Below are positions 1 to 11,810 of a DNA stretch of 64,000 nt, in pieces. Each line of letters begins with the position of its first letter. The stretch's first letter is position 1. Source of the stretch: Harmothoe impar (Eukaryota > Annelida > Polychaeta > Phyllodocida > Polynoidae); assembly GCA_947462335.1 (NCBI GenBank), contig OX381716.1, positions 4,274,438 through 4,338,437 of the forward strand, in the 5' to 3' direction. The position numbers were made by a program, and so were the translations under genes. The notes beneath the pieces are model-generated. The model made no database searches. It was not told the origin of the DNA and saw only the letters and a program-made list of their open reading frames with translations.

Positions 1-407
1 GATAATCCCAACTTGGAGGGGAGAGGGTCATGCCTATGAATGAGGATTGAACTGCACAAACAAAGGGTGTATGAACCTTGATGGGTCTGAAAATCTAGAA
101 TACCAACAAAGAGGGTTTGAGATCAGATAGGGAAAGATAATCTTGAGTAGGCAATGTACCTTGAGTCAACCACTTTGCCCTCTTCTAAGTGGCACGTTCC
201 AGCTATAAAAAGCTGTTGAATTGGTATTTATCATATTTTCCCTGGCAGAATAGAGGGAGATTCAGCTTACTGCTACTTAAGAATATTGGGGATTTAATTC
301 TTCCTCCCTCTAGCAGATGATTAATCTACCATGTATCACCTTTTCAACCAATGGTGGGTGGATTCCAAGCCAATCCCCCAAATTAGGGCTTTCTGCTCAA
401 TGACTAC
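1..407. other. No recognisable gene
   Basis: No ORF with family character. Short phrases resemble a decayed reverse-strand version of the 41-bp minisatellite further right, but this is not certain. Confidence 0.4.
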
Positions 408-720
408 AGGTGTCCATGGCTGGTATGATGTTCTTTGGTAGGAAATGTGTATATTTTAGATTGCTATGTTAACATGAAAAACAAAATAAAATTTTAAAGA
501 TTTTACGCGTGATTATGCATTCTAGTAACCCGCTGAATGGGGTGTGCCATTGTGCCAAGGTGATTGACTCAAGGTACCAAAGTGGTTGAGTCATGGTACT
601 GATGCTGACAGATTTGATAAGTTTTTTTTTTTTAAATTTCATTTTGTTTTTCATGTTAACATAGCAATCTAAAATATACACATTTCCTACCAAAGAACAT
701 CATACCAGCCATGGACACCT
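408..720. repeat. Foldback element with ~90-bp arms
   Basis: The left arm (408-498) and right arm (about 631-720) are near-perfect reverse complements, starting with AGGTGTCCATGG and ending with CCATGGACACCT. They surround a loop of about 130 bp. The close match suggests a young or gene-converted foldback (MITE-like) element. No transposase is encoded and no clear target duplication is visible. Confidence 0.85.
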
Positions 721-744
721 CACAGGTGAAACACAGGGCCAAGT

Positions 745-1790
745 GGCAGACTCATGGACACTTTACCCTAAAAGAGGGGGAAAAAATATGGCCAAGTGAG
801 CCCATTCAAGATGCCAAATGTCCAGAAAGGTTATGGCAAACACACAATGGCAGAATTTTGAACAGACTAGATGATGACGTATGAGGGTCCCCAGTGAGTT
901 TTGCAAAGGTCTTATAAGGTTCAAAAACTCTAGAGGGTTGGGTAGCCTATACAGGGGGACAGAGACCACCAAAAGGGGTGGTTGAGTCAAAAATCCCCAG
1001 AAAGCCAGACATCCCCAGAAGCAGTAACTACATCAAGAGCATAAGGCCATATAAGATAGCAGAAGGCTTAGGCAAGCATTTAGGCCAGCAGAAAGGTTGA
1101 ATGAGCATCCAAAGACTCAAGTCAGAAGGATTGGCTGAAGCGCTTCTACAGTAGGAACGAGGAATGTTGTGTCCTCTTTTGACCATAACTACAAGAATCC
1201 GTGAAGCCGTACTAAGAAGAGGGTGAGCCAATTTGAGAGATTAAAGACCCCCAAAAAGTTTGGATTAGCTCTTACAAGGGCACCAAAACCTTTCTCGATC
1301 CTGCTATGGGTCTGTCCAATGTTTCATCTAACCCAAGATGGGTACGGTGAGGCTATGTAAGCCTTTCAGTCAGCTTGTGTAAGCCCACGCAAGACCACTA
1401 AAAGAGTTAACTAACAGTATAGAAGGGTTCAAAGGCCCCTTGGGGGATAGGTGCCTTTATAAAAGGGGCAATTATTTGGGCCTCTCCATACAAGTACTGA
1501 ATGACCAGAGCTGTTTGACAACCCCAAGAAGGACTATGACAAAGACTGCGAAAAGGTTGTTTGCAGCCATACAAGCCAATATGATATGTCCCAGAAGAGC
1601 TCATTGTGCCTTCATGTCCAAACAACCCAAATAGGGTGAGGCAAGCCAATATGAAGTCAAAACACCTCATGATAGATCGGGTTGGTACATGCAGCTGGAT
1701 AAAGAGCCAAAATAAGGACGTAGAAGGGAGCAAATACCTCCACAATAACCGGGTGAGCCCATAAATGAAGCATCTGGTTTGAAATGGGAG
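745..1790 (-). repeat. Degenerate ~41-bp minisatellite, reverse orientation
   Basis: Phrases such as 'agaaaggttgaatgagc' and 'catacaagcc...agggtg' are reverse-complement versions of the unit that dominates 1.8-6.7 kb. The monomers are strongly diverged. The short ORFs crossing this block are repeat by-products, not genes. Confidence 0.6.
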
Positions 1791-2504
1791 ATACATGTGA
1801 TAATGAACCTTCTGGTGGTCTCTGGACCCCCAAAAGGGTGTCCTTTGTTGCTTATACAGCAACCCTTCTAGAGATTTATCATTCTCAAATTGGCTCGGCT
1901 AGAGATTGTGAGTCTTTTGCCTCATATAGGACATATACCAACCCTTCTGCAGATTTCTGGCCTCTGATTCAGGCTTGTTGAAAGTATTTTGGGATTTCCG
2001 TATTTTCAAATGATCTTTTGTCCCTCAATGGGTTGTCTAACCATTCTGTGAGTATTTATCCCAATACAGTGGTTTGTAAAAGTGGGTCTTGGACCCCTTG
2101 TATGGGCTTCTTAAATCTTTCTATTGGCTCTTGCTCCCTCGATTGGGCTTGTGTAATCATTTAAGGGTGTCCTTGGTTCCTCGTATTGGATTGTCTGATC
2201 ATTCTAGTGGCCAGTGGTCCTTCATAGGGGCTTGTGTAACCATTCATGAGGTATTTGGTCCCTCATATAGCCTTGTAAACCTCTTTCAATAGTCTTTTGC
2301 ACCTTGTATGGTCTTTTTTAAACCTACCTGTGTATCTTTGGTCCTTAGATAGTCACATAAAACCTCCATGTGGGTCTTCAGCCCTTTAATGGGTTTATTT
2401 ACCCTTTCTAGTGTCCTTTAGTCCCTCATAGGAGCCTGTTTATACATTCTGGGCGTCTTTGGTCCTTCGTTTGGCCTTTCCAAACCATCTTTGATCCCTT
2501 GTTA

Positions 2505-3170
2505 GGCGAGATAGTCTCAAAATTGCAAGATAGTCTCAAAATACTATGGTTTTGTTAGTATCTTGCAACCCTCAGGCTAGATAGTCTCAAAATTACAAGA
2601 TAGTCTCAAAATACTATAGTTTTGTTAGTATCTCGCAACACTCAGGCTAGATAGTCTCAAAATTGCAAGAGTCTCAAAATTGCAAGATAGTCTCAAAACT
2701 GTGAGAAAGTCTCAAAATACTATAGTTTTGAGACTATCTAGCCTTAGGGTTGCAAGATCTCGCAGTTGTAAGACTATCCGTCTGGCTTTTGAGACTATCT
2801 AGCCTGAAGGTTGTGAGATACTAACAAAGCTCTGGTATTTTAAGGCTATTTTATAGTTTTTGAGACTATATAGCCTAATAGTTGCGAGATACTAACAAAA
2901 CTATAGTATTTTGAGACTATCTAGCCTGAGGGTTGCAAGATACTAACAAAACTATTGTATTTTGAGACTATCTAGCCTGAGGGTTGCAAGATAGTCTCAA
3001 AATGTTATCATCTCGCAGTTTTGAGACTATCTGTCATGCTTTTGGGACTATCTCACGATTTTGAGACTATCTAGCCTGAGGGTTGCAAGATATTAACAAA
3101 ACTATAGTATTTTGAGACTATCTCGCAGTTTTGAGACTATCTAGCCTGAGGGTTGCAAGATAGTCTCACA
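2505..3170. repeat. Palindromic cluster of GATAGTCTCAAAA units
   Basis: Units containing GATAGTCTCAAAATACTATAG and TAGTATCTCGCAACCCTCAGG run forward from 2505 to about 2720. They then run as reverse complements (TTTTGAGACTATCTAGCC, GAGGGTTGCAAGATACTAAC) to 3170. The two halves could form a large cruciform. The unit is unrelated to the surrounding 41-bp minisatellite, so this block is an insertion or a separate expansion. Confidence 0.85.
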
Positions 3171-4919
3171 TTTTGGCTTGTACAATTACTATTTGGGTCT
3201 AAGGGCCCTTGTTTGGGCTTGTTTCACCTTTTCGATGACCTTTGGTCTCTCATATGTAATTGCCTAATCATTCCATGGGTATTTGGTCCCTCATATGGCC
3301 TTGTAAAACACTTTTAGTGGTCTTTGGCACCTCATATAGGCTGTTCTAATCTTTCTGTGGATATTTGGCCCCTCATATAGGCTTGTAACTCATGGCTGAG
3401 GGTCTGGGGTCCCTTATATGGGCTTATTCAACCATTTTAGTTGCCTTTGCTACCTCTAAACACTCTGGGGGTCTTTGGTCTCTCATATGGCCTTTCAAAA
3501 CCTGTTTAGTGGTCTTTGGTCCCTAATATAGGGTTGTATAACCTGTATGTGGGTCTTCAACCTCTTATTTGGGCTAGTTTAGCCTTTGTAGTGGCATTTT
3601 GACGTTCATATAGGCTTGTCAAATCATTCTGTCAGTATTTGGCCCCACAAATGGCTCTTAAAATCCATCAAGTAGATCTTGGGCCTCATACATTGGCTTG
3701 TTTAGCTTTTCTAGTGGCCTCTGGTCTCTCATATGAGATTGTCTAATCATTCTGTGGGTATTAAGTCCCTCATATGGGCTTGTAAATCACTTTTAGTGGT
3801 CGTTGGCACCTCATATGGTCTTGTCTTACCTTTCTGTACACATTTAGCCCTTCATATAGGCAGGTAACCCCTCTCTGTAGGTCTGGGGTCCCTTATAAGG
3901 GCTGATTCAACCTTTCTAGTGGTCTCTGGTACCTCATATAGACCTGTTTAAACATTTTGGGCATCTTTGGTCCCTCCTATAGGCTTGTATAATATTTATG
4001 TGGGTCTTAGGTCTCTTATTTAAGCCAGTTTAGCCTTTCTGGCATCCCTTGGTCTCTCATATGTAATTGCCTAATCATTCTGTGGGTATTTGTTCCCTCA
4101 TATGGGCTTGTAAAACACTTTTAATGGTCTTTGGCACCTCATATGGGTTTTTCTAACCCTTCTGTTGATCTTTGGCTCCTCATATAGGCTTGTATAACCC
4201 TTATGTGGGTCTTAGGCCTCTTATTTAAGCCTCTCTGTGGGTCTTTTGCCCCATACATGGGTTGTTTAGTATTTCTAGTGGCATTTGGACCCTTATATGG
4301 GTGTATCAAATCAGTCTGTCTGTATTTGGCCCCACAAATGGCTCATGAAAATTATTAAGCGGATCTTGGACCCCATACATAGGCTTGTCCAGCTTTTCTA
4401 ATGGCCTTCGGTCTCTAATATGGGTTTGTGTAATCATTCTGTTAGTATTTGGTCTCTCATATTGGCTTGTTAAACACTTTAAGTGGTCTTTGGTACCTCA
4501 TATGGGCTTTGCTCACCTTTCTGTGGATTGTTGGCCCTTCATATAAGGTTGTTACTCCTCTCTGAGGGTCGTTGGCCCCCTACATGGGCTTGTTTGGCCT
4601 TTCTATTGACATTTGGACACTAATATGGGCTTATCCAATCATTTTGTCAGTATTTGGCCCCATAAATGGCTCCTAAAAAACATTAAGTGGACATTGGGCC
4701 CCTTAAATGGGCTTGTTCATCTCTTTTAGTGGTCTTTGGTCTCTCATATTGGTTTGTCTAATCATTCTGTTGGTATTTGATCCCTCATATCGGCTAATTA
4801 AACACTTTTAGTGGTCATATGAGCTTTTCTAACTGTTCTGTAGATCTATGAACCCTCATTATAAGCTAGTAATTCCTCTCTGAGGTTCTCTGCTCCCTTA
4901 TATGGGCTCATTCAACCTT

Positions 4920-5268
4920 TTAACCCTTTCCCTGCTGGCCTTGAAAAATGTAATTTGGGCCTTAACCACCGGCCCTAAGCCATGGGAATATGCAACTTTG
5001 CAAGTATGTGCCCCCTGGGATAGTGGATAGGGGGTGAAATAAGTTGTATTGGACACATAATTCACATCTTTCTGAGAAGGGGACATAGTATACATGTTAA
5101 ATATTTTTGGATTGATTCAAAAATTCTTATTCTTTGCTTCATAGCAGGAGTTATAATTCAGTACTATTGCTGCCATAGGCCAGCACTTTTGCTGCCCTAT
5201 GGCAGCAGCGGTTTTTCAGGGGTATTTTAGGTGCTGCCCAGAGGCAGCAGCGGCCCTTAAAGGGTTAA
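4920..5268. mobile_element. MITE with TTAA target duplication (piggyBac-type)
   Basis: TTAA at 4920-4923 and again at 5265-5268 flank a 341-bp insert. The insert begins CCCTTTCCCTGCTGGCC and ends GGCCCTTAAAGGG, so its termini are imperfect inverted repeats. It interrupts the 41-bp minisatellite. TTAA duplication and CCC/GGG termini are the known signature of piggyBac-superfamily elements. No transposase is encoded, so it is non-autonomous. Inside are repeats of a GCAGCA motif. Confidence 0.75.
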
Positions 5269-6690
5269 ACAGCCTTTGGTACCTCATATGGACTTGTCTA
5301 AACATTCTGGGGGTCTTGGGTCCCTCATATGGACTTTCAAACCCATTCTAGTGGTCTTTGGTCCCTCATATAGGCTTTTGTATCCTTTAAGTAGGTTTTA
5401 GCCCTCTTGTTTGGGCTAGTTTAGCCTGTCTAGTGGCATTTGAACCCCGATATAGCCTTGTCAAACCATTCTGTCAGTACTTGGGCCCACAAATGCATCT
5501 TAAACCCCATTAAGTTAATCTTGGATCCCTTACATGGGCTTGTATAGCCTTTCTAATGGCACTGGGACCCTCATATTAGCTTACCAAATCATTTTGTCAG
5601 TATTGGGCCCCACAAATGGCTTCTTTAAAGCATTATGTGGACCTTGGGCCTCTTACATGGGCGTATTTAGCTTTTCTAGTGGTCTTTGGCACCTCATATA
5701 AACTTTGAACTCCTCTCTGAGGGTCTCTGGCCCCTTATATGGGCTTATTCAACCTTTCTAGTGGCCTTTAGTACCTCATATGGACTTGTAAATCACTTTT
5801 AGTGGTCTTTGGCACCTCATATAGCCCTTCCTACAGGCAGTTAACTCCTCTCTATAGGTCTCGGGTCCCTTATATGGGCTTAATCAACCTTTCTAGTGAC
5901 CTCTGGTACCTCATATGGACCTGTCTAATCATTCTGGGCATCTTTGGTCCTTCTTTGGTAAACATACTGGGGGTATTTAACCCTCATATGGCCTTTCAAA
6001 ACCATTTTAGTGGTCTTTGGTCTCTCATATAGGCTTGTATAACCTTTATGTGGGCCTGAGGCCTCTTATTTGGGCTAGATTAGCCTTTCTAGTGGCATTT
6101 GGACTCTCATATAGGCTTGTCAAATTATTCTGTAAGTATTTTGGCCCACGGATGGCTCTTTAATTCCATTAAGTGGATCTCTTGCCGCTTACACGGACTT
6201 GTTATTGGCCTTTGGTCTCTCATGTCTAATCATTCTATTGGTACTTGGTCCCTCATATGGGCTTCTCCAACCTTTCTGTGCATCTTTGGCCCCTCATATA
6301 GGTTTGCAGCTCCTGGCTGAGAGTCTGGGGCCCCTTATATGAGCTTATTCAACCTTTCTAGTGGATTTTGGTACCTCATATGGACTTGTCTAATCATTCT
6401 TTGGATCTTAGGCCTGTAATTATAGGCTTTATTCCTATCCGTCAGTCTTGGGCCCCGCTAACGGGCTTCTTTTACCTTTCTAGTAACTTCTTGTCCCTCA
6501 TATGGACTCTTACCATTCTGGAGGTCCTTGGGCTTCTGGTGGTAATTTGCCTCTACTATAGGCTTACCCAAGCTACCTAGGAGTATTTGGGGGTGTAGAT
6601 GGTCCATGCAACTCCTCTGTGTTTCTTCAGCTCCTTGTATGGGCTTCCTAGGGCATCCTTCTGGGAATCCCTTGTCCCTCATATCAAGAG

Positions 6691-7139
6691 GTATAAGCCA
6701 CTAGTAAGAGCTTTTCAAGCCATTTTGCTGGTATATTACCGAGTAGCTGTAGGGGCTGTGCATTTTTACAGGAACATCCCCTGGGTTAAGCCTTTGCTCA
6801 CCATAGCTAATGCTTAGTCAGCCATGGCATCAACTATAATTGATTCTTAGCCAGCCATGGCATCAACTGTAGCTTATGCTAGGCCACAAAGGGTTAATGA
6901 CAACATCAAGAATAAAAAAAGAAGTAAGAATTCTGAGATACAACCTTTTGGCTTAGTCATGTATATTGAGACAATGCTCATCCCTTGGGGTCTATCTCAA
7001 GATATGACCATTTGAATCAGAAATGTATACCAGAATGTGACTAGTCCATGGGACCTATCTTGAGATAGTTCTTCTTGGTCTATAAATATATACCGGGAAA
7101 TACATAGCCCACAGGACTTATCTTGAGATAAGACCTTTT
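6691..7139. other. Non-coding; short local duplications
   Basis: A phrase around 'cagccatggcatcaact' is duplicated at 6820-6870. Phrases such as 'tatctTGAGATA' recur at 6960-7130. No gene is recognised. Confidence 0.5.
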
Positions 7140-7352
7140 GCCTCAATCAAATTTCTTCTTAATAGCTAATATCTTAGTACCAAAATATCGTATTACAAGA
7201 TAGGACCTTTTGCCTCAATGAAATTGGTTCTTAATAGCTGATGCCATAGTACCAAAACATCTTATTGCAAGATAGGACCTTTTTGCCTCAATGAAATTTG
7301 TTCATCAGTGATAGTGCCATAGTGCCAAAACATCTTATTACAAGATAGGACA
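7140..7352. repeat. Tandem repeat, period ~72 bp, about 3 units
   Basis: The phrase TAGGACCTTTTGCCTCAATG starts at 7201 and returns at about 7273. It is accompanied each time by 'ttaatagctgatgccatagtaccaaaa' type sequence. A partial third unit follows. Confidence 0.7.
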
Positions 7353-7733
7353 TACTGGTACATATTATAAGAAATTAATTAACTTGTAAACATAAGACCA
7401 ATAGGTCCCATCTGAAGATACATCATATTGGCTCTAACTAGAATGGAAGGCATTTGAGATACTACTTTTTTTCACACACTATAAAATTATAATAAACTAT
7501 CGTATAGCTTAGCAGAAAACATGAGATGATGCGGAATTGAAAGGAGATTCTAGTCAATATGAAATATGAAAATCAGCAAAAATGCTATATAAGACCTTTT
7601 GGTTATCGACCCTCGATTTGGAATATAAAACCGGTGGAATTGTTTTGGGACTGAACATGTAACCCTGGTTGTACATTAAGGGAACATCTCTGAATCCATT
7701 AAAAAATGAGATAAAGCCTGACTCCAAGTTTCT

Positions 7734-7933
7734 NNNNNNNNNNNNNNNNNNNNNNNNNNNNNNNNNNNNNNNNNNNNNNNNNNNNNNNNNNNNNNNNNNN
7801 NNNNNNNNNNNNNNNNNNNNNNNNNNNNNNNNNNNNNNNNNNNNNNNNNNNNNNNNNNNNNNNNNNNNNNNNNNNNNNNNNNNNNNNNNNNNNNNNNNNN
7901 NNNNNNNNNNNNNNNNNNNNNNNNNNNNNNNNN
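7734..7933. other. Assembly gap (200 N)
   Basis: Exactly 200 unknown bases, a conventional scaffold gap size. ORFs that read through it are meaningless. Confidence 0.99.
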
Positions 7934-8089
7934 CCCATTGTTTGAACCACAAACACACCAACTGTGTATTACTGCAGGGAGAAGGAGAGAAAGGGTACAA
8001 TCAGATTACTTCAAAGACATGCACAGGTTTAATGTGAAGTGTTTTCAAACAGGGAGAGGAGGAGGCTCTGCCACCTAGGATGATATTCT

Positions 8090-8335
8090 TTGGCTCCCTA
8101 TATGACCAATCTCTCAGTCACTATGGTGCCTAACCAAGTTAGTCATTTTTAGGCTCCTTATACAACCGGCCGGTAATGACCGACTTATTTTAGTCTTCTC
8201 CAATTCAATGAGTATCTACGTCATTTTAAATGGGGCATTAGTCATATGTTGTTTTGCCTCAGTCATTCTTAAATAGCACTTGGTCATGTCTGACCCATGT
8301 CCCTATGACAAACCTGGGACAGCCACTACAGACTA
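8090..8335 (-). mobile_element. Dispersed repeat family 'AGTCAT', copy 1
   Basis: The reverse complement matches the copies at 38.27 and 55.98 kb along its length, including the phrases 'gtcatagggacat.ggtca', 'aggcaaaacaacatatgact' and 'actcattgaa'. The length is about 250-280 bp. No coding capacity, so it is probably a MITE; the termini are not firmly defined. Confidence 0.75.
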
Positions 8336-8525
8336 AGGGCTGGGGTACTTAGATTTTCTGTGTAGGGTTTGACACCCTGACACCCTGATACCCTGCTGGG
8401 AACCTAAGTGATAAAACAAAGATGGCCCCCAGTTTCACTTATCAACAAAATTGTCACATGACCCTCTAAGACAATGCACTTGTACAACAAAGATATCACA
8501 TGACAACAGGATGACGCTCTATGGT

Positions 8526-8710
8526 AAGGTTAGAGGGAAGAATGGGGAAGGGGGAGTGAAGCAGGGGGAGGAGAGGGGAGGAAGGGGAGGGAGAAGGAGG
8601 AGAGAAGATGGTAAGCTGGGTGAGGGGAGGTGGAGGGAGGCGGGGGGAGATGGGCTGAGGCGGGGGGAAGATGGGGAGACAGAGGGAGCCAGGGAAGGTG
8701 AGGGGATGTG
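8526..8710 (+). repeat. Purine-rich low-complexity tract
   Basis: The plus strand is nearly all G and A (GGGGAGG, GAGGGAGG runs). Apparent ORFs on both strands come from this composition. Mirror-symmetric purine tracts can form triplex DNA, but nothing here shows that they do. Confidence 0.85.
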
Positions 8711-8904
8711 ATATCAAAGGGGGAAGAGGCGGTGTCCTTAAGTGATAAAACAAGCGTCTCACACCCAATCATGGGAACCCACTTCTTAACAAAGATATCC
8801 CATGTCACACTGAGACGTGCACTTATAGTGTTCGGGCTGGGGGGGGGGGGGGGAGTCATGAGGAATGTCCCTAAGTGATAAACCATGCCACATCATCCAC
8901 ACCC

Positions 8905-9221
8905 TTAAACCCTTTAGGGCAGCAGAGTGCTTTAACCGTAACTTGCTGGTGCTGCATTGGTGCATCATGCCGACCCTTCGGGTTTGTTGTGAACATCAGA
9001 TGGTCCGCATGATGCTTAAATGCAGCACGGCAAGTTACCTACCTGGGCAGCATTCATGCATCATGACGCTCTTAAAGGGTAACTGTGCCCTTTGTCATCA
9101 TGATGCGTCCATGCAGCCGCCATGGTTGCACTGATGCATCATGCCGCCCTTACAGGGTTGATACACCTCCAGAGGCTCAGCATGATACTTGACTGCAGCA
9201 CTGCTCAGTACACTTTAACAC
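8905..9221. mobile_element. piggyBac-type hairpin MITE, degenerate and partly duplicated
   Basis: It begins with TTAAACCCTTTAGGG and contains the family hairpin sequences 'gctgcattggtgcatcatgc' and 'catgatgcttaaatgcagca'. A second partial copy follows at 9080-9221. It is more diverged than other copies. Confidence 0.7.
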
Positions 9222-10175
9222 TGATATCTTTGTTAGTATGTTTTTGTCAGGTGTTTATGGATATGTGAGATGTAGCAGGGTGGGTAGGGCGAGGTGGACT
9301 GCAAGAAGTGTTTAGAATAAGGCTGTGTGTATTTCCCAGAGTGTTGTGTGGGTAATATAAGTTCTGGAATATGATATGAGAATATCCTTTGAGATCACAT
9401 TTTGACGCAGATACTCCTTTGTGTGATGGCATTTGGGAATAAGGATTAGTTTAAATATATTTACAAAGCAAAATGTATTTTTTCATGATTTCTATCATAC
9501 AGTAGAAAAGCCTAGAGATGCAATGTTTATAACTCGACTTAGAAGCAATTCTCTTGTGGTATTGAGTTCATTGTGTTTTAACAGGGGATCTATGGGGAGT
9601 GGGTATAGCAGAGGTTAGAGTTTCCTCTGCTGCTACGTTACAGGGCCTTGACTGAGAGGCAAACACAGGCTGCCACATGGTTGGGTAGCTTCACCATAAT
9701 AGTACCATCACTCCTTACTGTATTTTGATATATCCTAATTAGGCCTCATAATTTTCAGGCTTCACTATAGTGATACATGGTATGTCCATAAGACTGTGTT
9801 GATCTCATTTAGAGAGATATGTCTATTTTTTTGATAATTCCTATGTGTGTATCAATCTCACTGGGTGAGATATGGTTCATACACCCTATAAAATACCAAC
9901 CATGTGGCAGAGTAGCCCCCCACCCCCCCCCCCCCCCCCCCCCGCCTGCACGGGCCCTCTCCCACACAGCCCCGGACACTGAAACCCTTATCTAAATGGG
10001 AAATGGGGAAAACGGAAACTAATCATCGCCAACTGATGAAAGCAAAGATCCTCAAAAATAAAAGGGAGGCAGTTTGGCTTGTGATGTTGGATGGGAGATG
10101 GAGTGGCAGGCATTTTGTTCGTCTTTGGCTGGGGAAACTGCTGAGCTTTCGCTACTTTTACGGAAGAATGGAAGC
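9222..10175. other. Non-coding, with a poly-C tract
   Basis: No gene is recognised. A run of about 30 C residues lies at 9913-9943, and there are short TA-rich stretches. Confidence 0.5.
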
Positions 10176-10177
10176 AA

Positions 10178-10790
10178 CTAGGTAAGGGGCCTGATGGTAC
10201 CTAGTCATACCTAGACTCCTGCCACAACTAGGTGAGGGTCCTGGTGGTACCTAGTCCTGTACAAACTCCTGCCACAGCTAGGTAAGGGTCCTGGTGATAC
10301 CTAGTCCTGTACAGACTCCTGCCACAGCTAGGTAAGGGTCCTGGTGGTACCTAGTCCTGTACAGATTCCTGCCACAGCTAGGTAAGGGTCCTGGTGGTAC
10401 CTAGTCCTGTACAGACTCCTGCCACAGCTAGGTAAGGGTCCTGGTTGTACCTAGTCCTGTACAGATTCCTGCCACAACTAGGGAGGGTCCTGGTGGTACC
10501 TAGTCCTGTACAGACTCCTGCCACAGCTAGGTAAGGGTCCTGGTGGTACCTAGTCCTGTACAGACTCCTGCCACAGCTAGGTAAGGGTCCTGGTGGTACC
10601 TAGTCCTGTACAGACTGCTGCCCCAGCTAGGTAAGGGTCCTGGTGGTACCTGGTCCTGTACAGACTCCTGCCACAACTAGGTAAGGGTCCTGGTGGTACC
10701 TGGCCCTGTACAGACCCCTGCCGCAGCTAGGTAAGGGTCCTGGTGGTACCTAGTCCTGTAAAGACAACTGTCACTTCTAGGTAACGCTCT
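10178..10790 (+). repeat. 50-bp minisatellite array A1, about 12 units
   Basis: The unit contains CTAGGTAAGGGTCCTGG, TGGTACCTAGTCCTGT and ACAGACTCCTGCCACAG. Unit starts fall 50 bp apart, for example 'gccacagcta' at 10321 and 10371. The last unit decays at about 10790. The same unit forms the array at 26.1 kb. Each unit carries AG|GTAAGG, a good match to a vertebrate-type 5' splice site on the plus strand. Confidence 0.95.
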
Positions 10791-11039
10791 TAAAGCTAAT
10801 CAAGGGTGGTAGTGGAGTGGTTAGCAGACTTGTCACCAGTGCAGGAATTCTCAAAAATACCGAAAAATAAAAGAGATTATTAATCACTTTTGAAATCCAG
10901 TTGCTCCTTAAGCTCATTTTAGCATCATCATGCAGTTTTCATCATAAAGTTCTTTTGGTTTTTCAGCAGACTACTAATAGCATTTTCTGAAATGGCTACT
11001 CTACAATGGAACATCTCACATCAGGGGATTTTCAGGCGA

Positions 11040-11172
11040 TTATCTTTCAAATAGCGTAAATTAGAATGCAGGATTTTGAGGTTATATTTATGTATTTATC
11101 ATTCAACTTCATCATCAAACTTTCTGAAAAACTACCCTTTCTTGCTGCATTTGTTTATAGAATGGCCCTCAC
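11040..11172 (+). repeat. Dispersed ~130-bp repeat, copy 1
   Basis: Shares 'gcaggattttgaggttatatttatgta' like sequence and the ending TTTCTTGCTGCAT..GT.TATAG with copies at 14.08 and 41.55 kb, all on the same strand. Unknown family. Confidence 0.7.
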
Positions 11173-11513
11173 AGAATCCCCTACAAAATGCCTGCTGCAG
11201 TTACTAGTCCTTGCAAACCAACGGCAGAGTCGGGTTGATGCATGAGGGACTCCTTGTCCAAAGCCAACCAAAGCCTGTCCACCTAAAACCAGCTCCCCCT
11301 GCGGTGATGTCCCCATCGCCTCCTTGTTTAGGAGCCGCCCTAATCGGTGCAATTTTTGAGATGCCCCAGCGACCCCAGTCCCGGATGCAAACATCCCAGG
11401 GATCCAAGCACACGCACAGCAGAAGTGTTGGTGGTGTTTTAGGTCAGTCAGTGTTTAGTGACATCCCGCAGACAGAGTGGATGTTTTATTTTCTGGTCAG
11501 TCTGGGACTTTAA

Positions 11514-11810
11514 TCTGGCATGTCGCTAAAAGATGGCATTTGTCATCATGATGCACCAATGCAGCCCCAATGAGTAACTCACAGGTGCTGCAGCATGCCA
11601 ACCTTGTGGGAGTGTCTCAACTCTGTAGGGTCGGCATGATGCTTGAATGCAGCCCTGGTGAGTCACCAGGGCTGCAGTCATGCATCATGATGACCACGGG
11701 CATGATGCATTAATGTATCATACCTTCCTTAAAGGGTTAACAGCATGATGCCATATGGCTTCATTTGTCCTCATGATGCACTGATGTTGCACCAATGAGT
11801 TACTCACATC
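11514..11810. mobile_element. piggyBac-type hairpin MITE plus partial second copy
   Basis: The right end is CCTTAAAGGGTTAA (to 11740). Both internal hairpins are present. A partial further copy runs on to 11810. The left TTAA has decayed. Confidence 0.75.

Larger units (their letters stand above)
1800..6690 (+). repeat. Degenerate ~41-bp minisatellite array, about 100 units
   Basis: The unit reads roughly CTTTGGTCCCTCATATGGG then CTTGT.TAACC.TTCTAGTGGT. Successive starts at 3243, 3284, 3325, 3366 and 3406 give a period of 40-41 bp. Higher-order order is visible, with variants such as 'ggccccacaaatggctc' and 'cttatttgggctagttt' recurring every several units. Two insertions break the array (2505-3170 and 4924-5264). 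ORFs in it are fortuitous. Confidence 0.88.

Noticed and set aside
7554..8037. ORFs spanning the unknown bases
   Set aside because: They read through the 200-N assembly gap and cannot be assessed.
8451..8886. Overlapping Gly/Arg- and Pro-rich ORFs on both strands
   Set aside because: They come from a purine-rich low-complexity tract and lack any family motif.
10178..10790. CRISPR array
   Set aside because: Direct repeats are contiguous 50-bp units without unique spacers, and the genome is eukaryotic.
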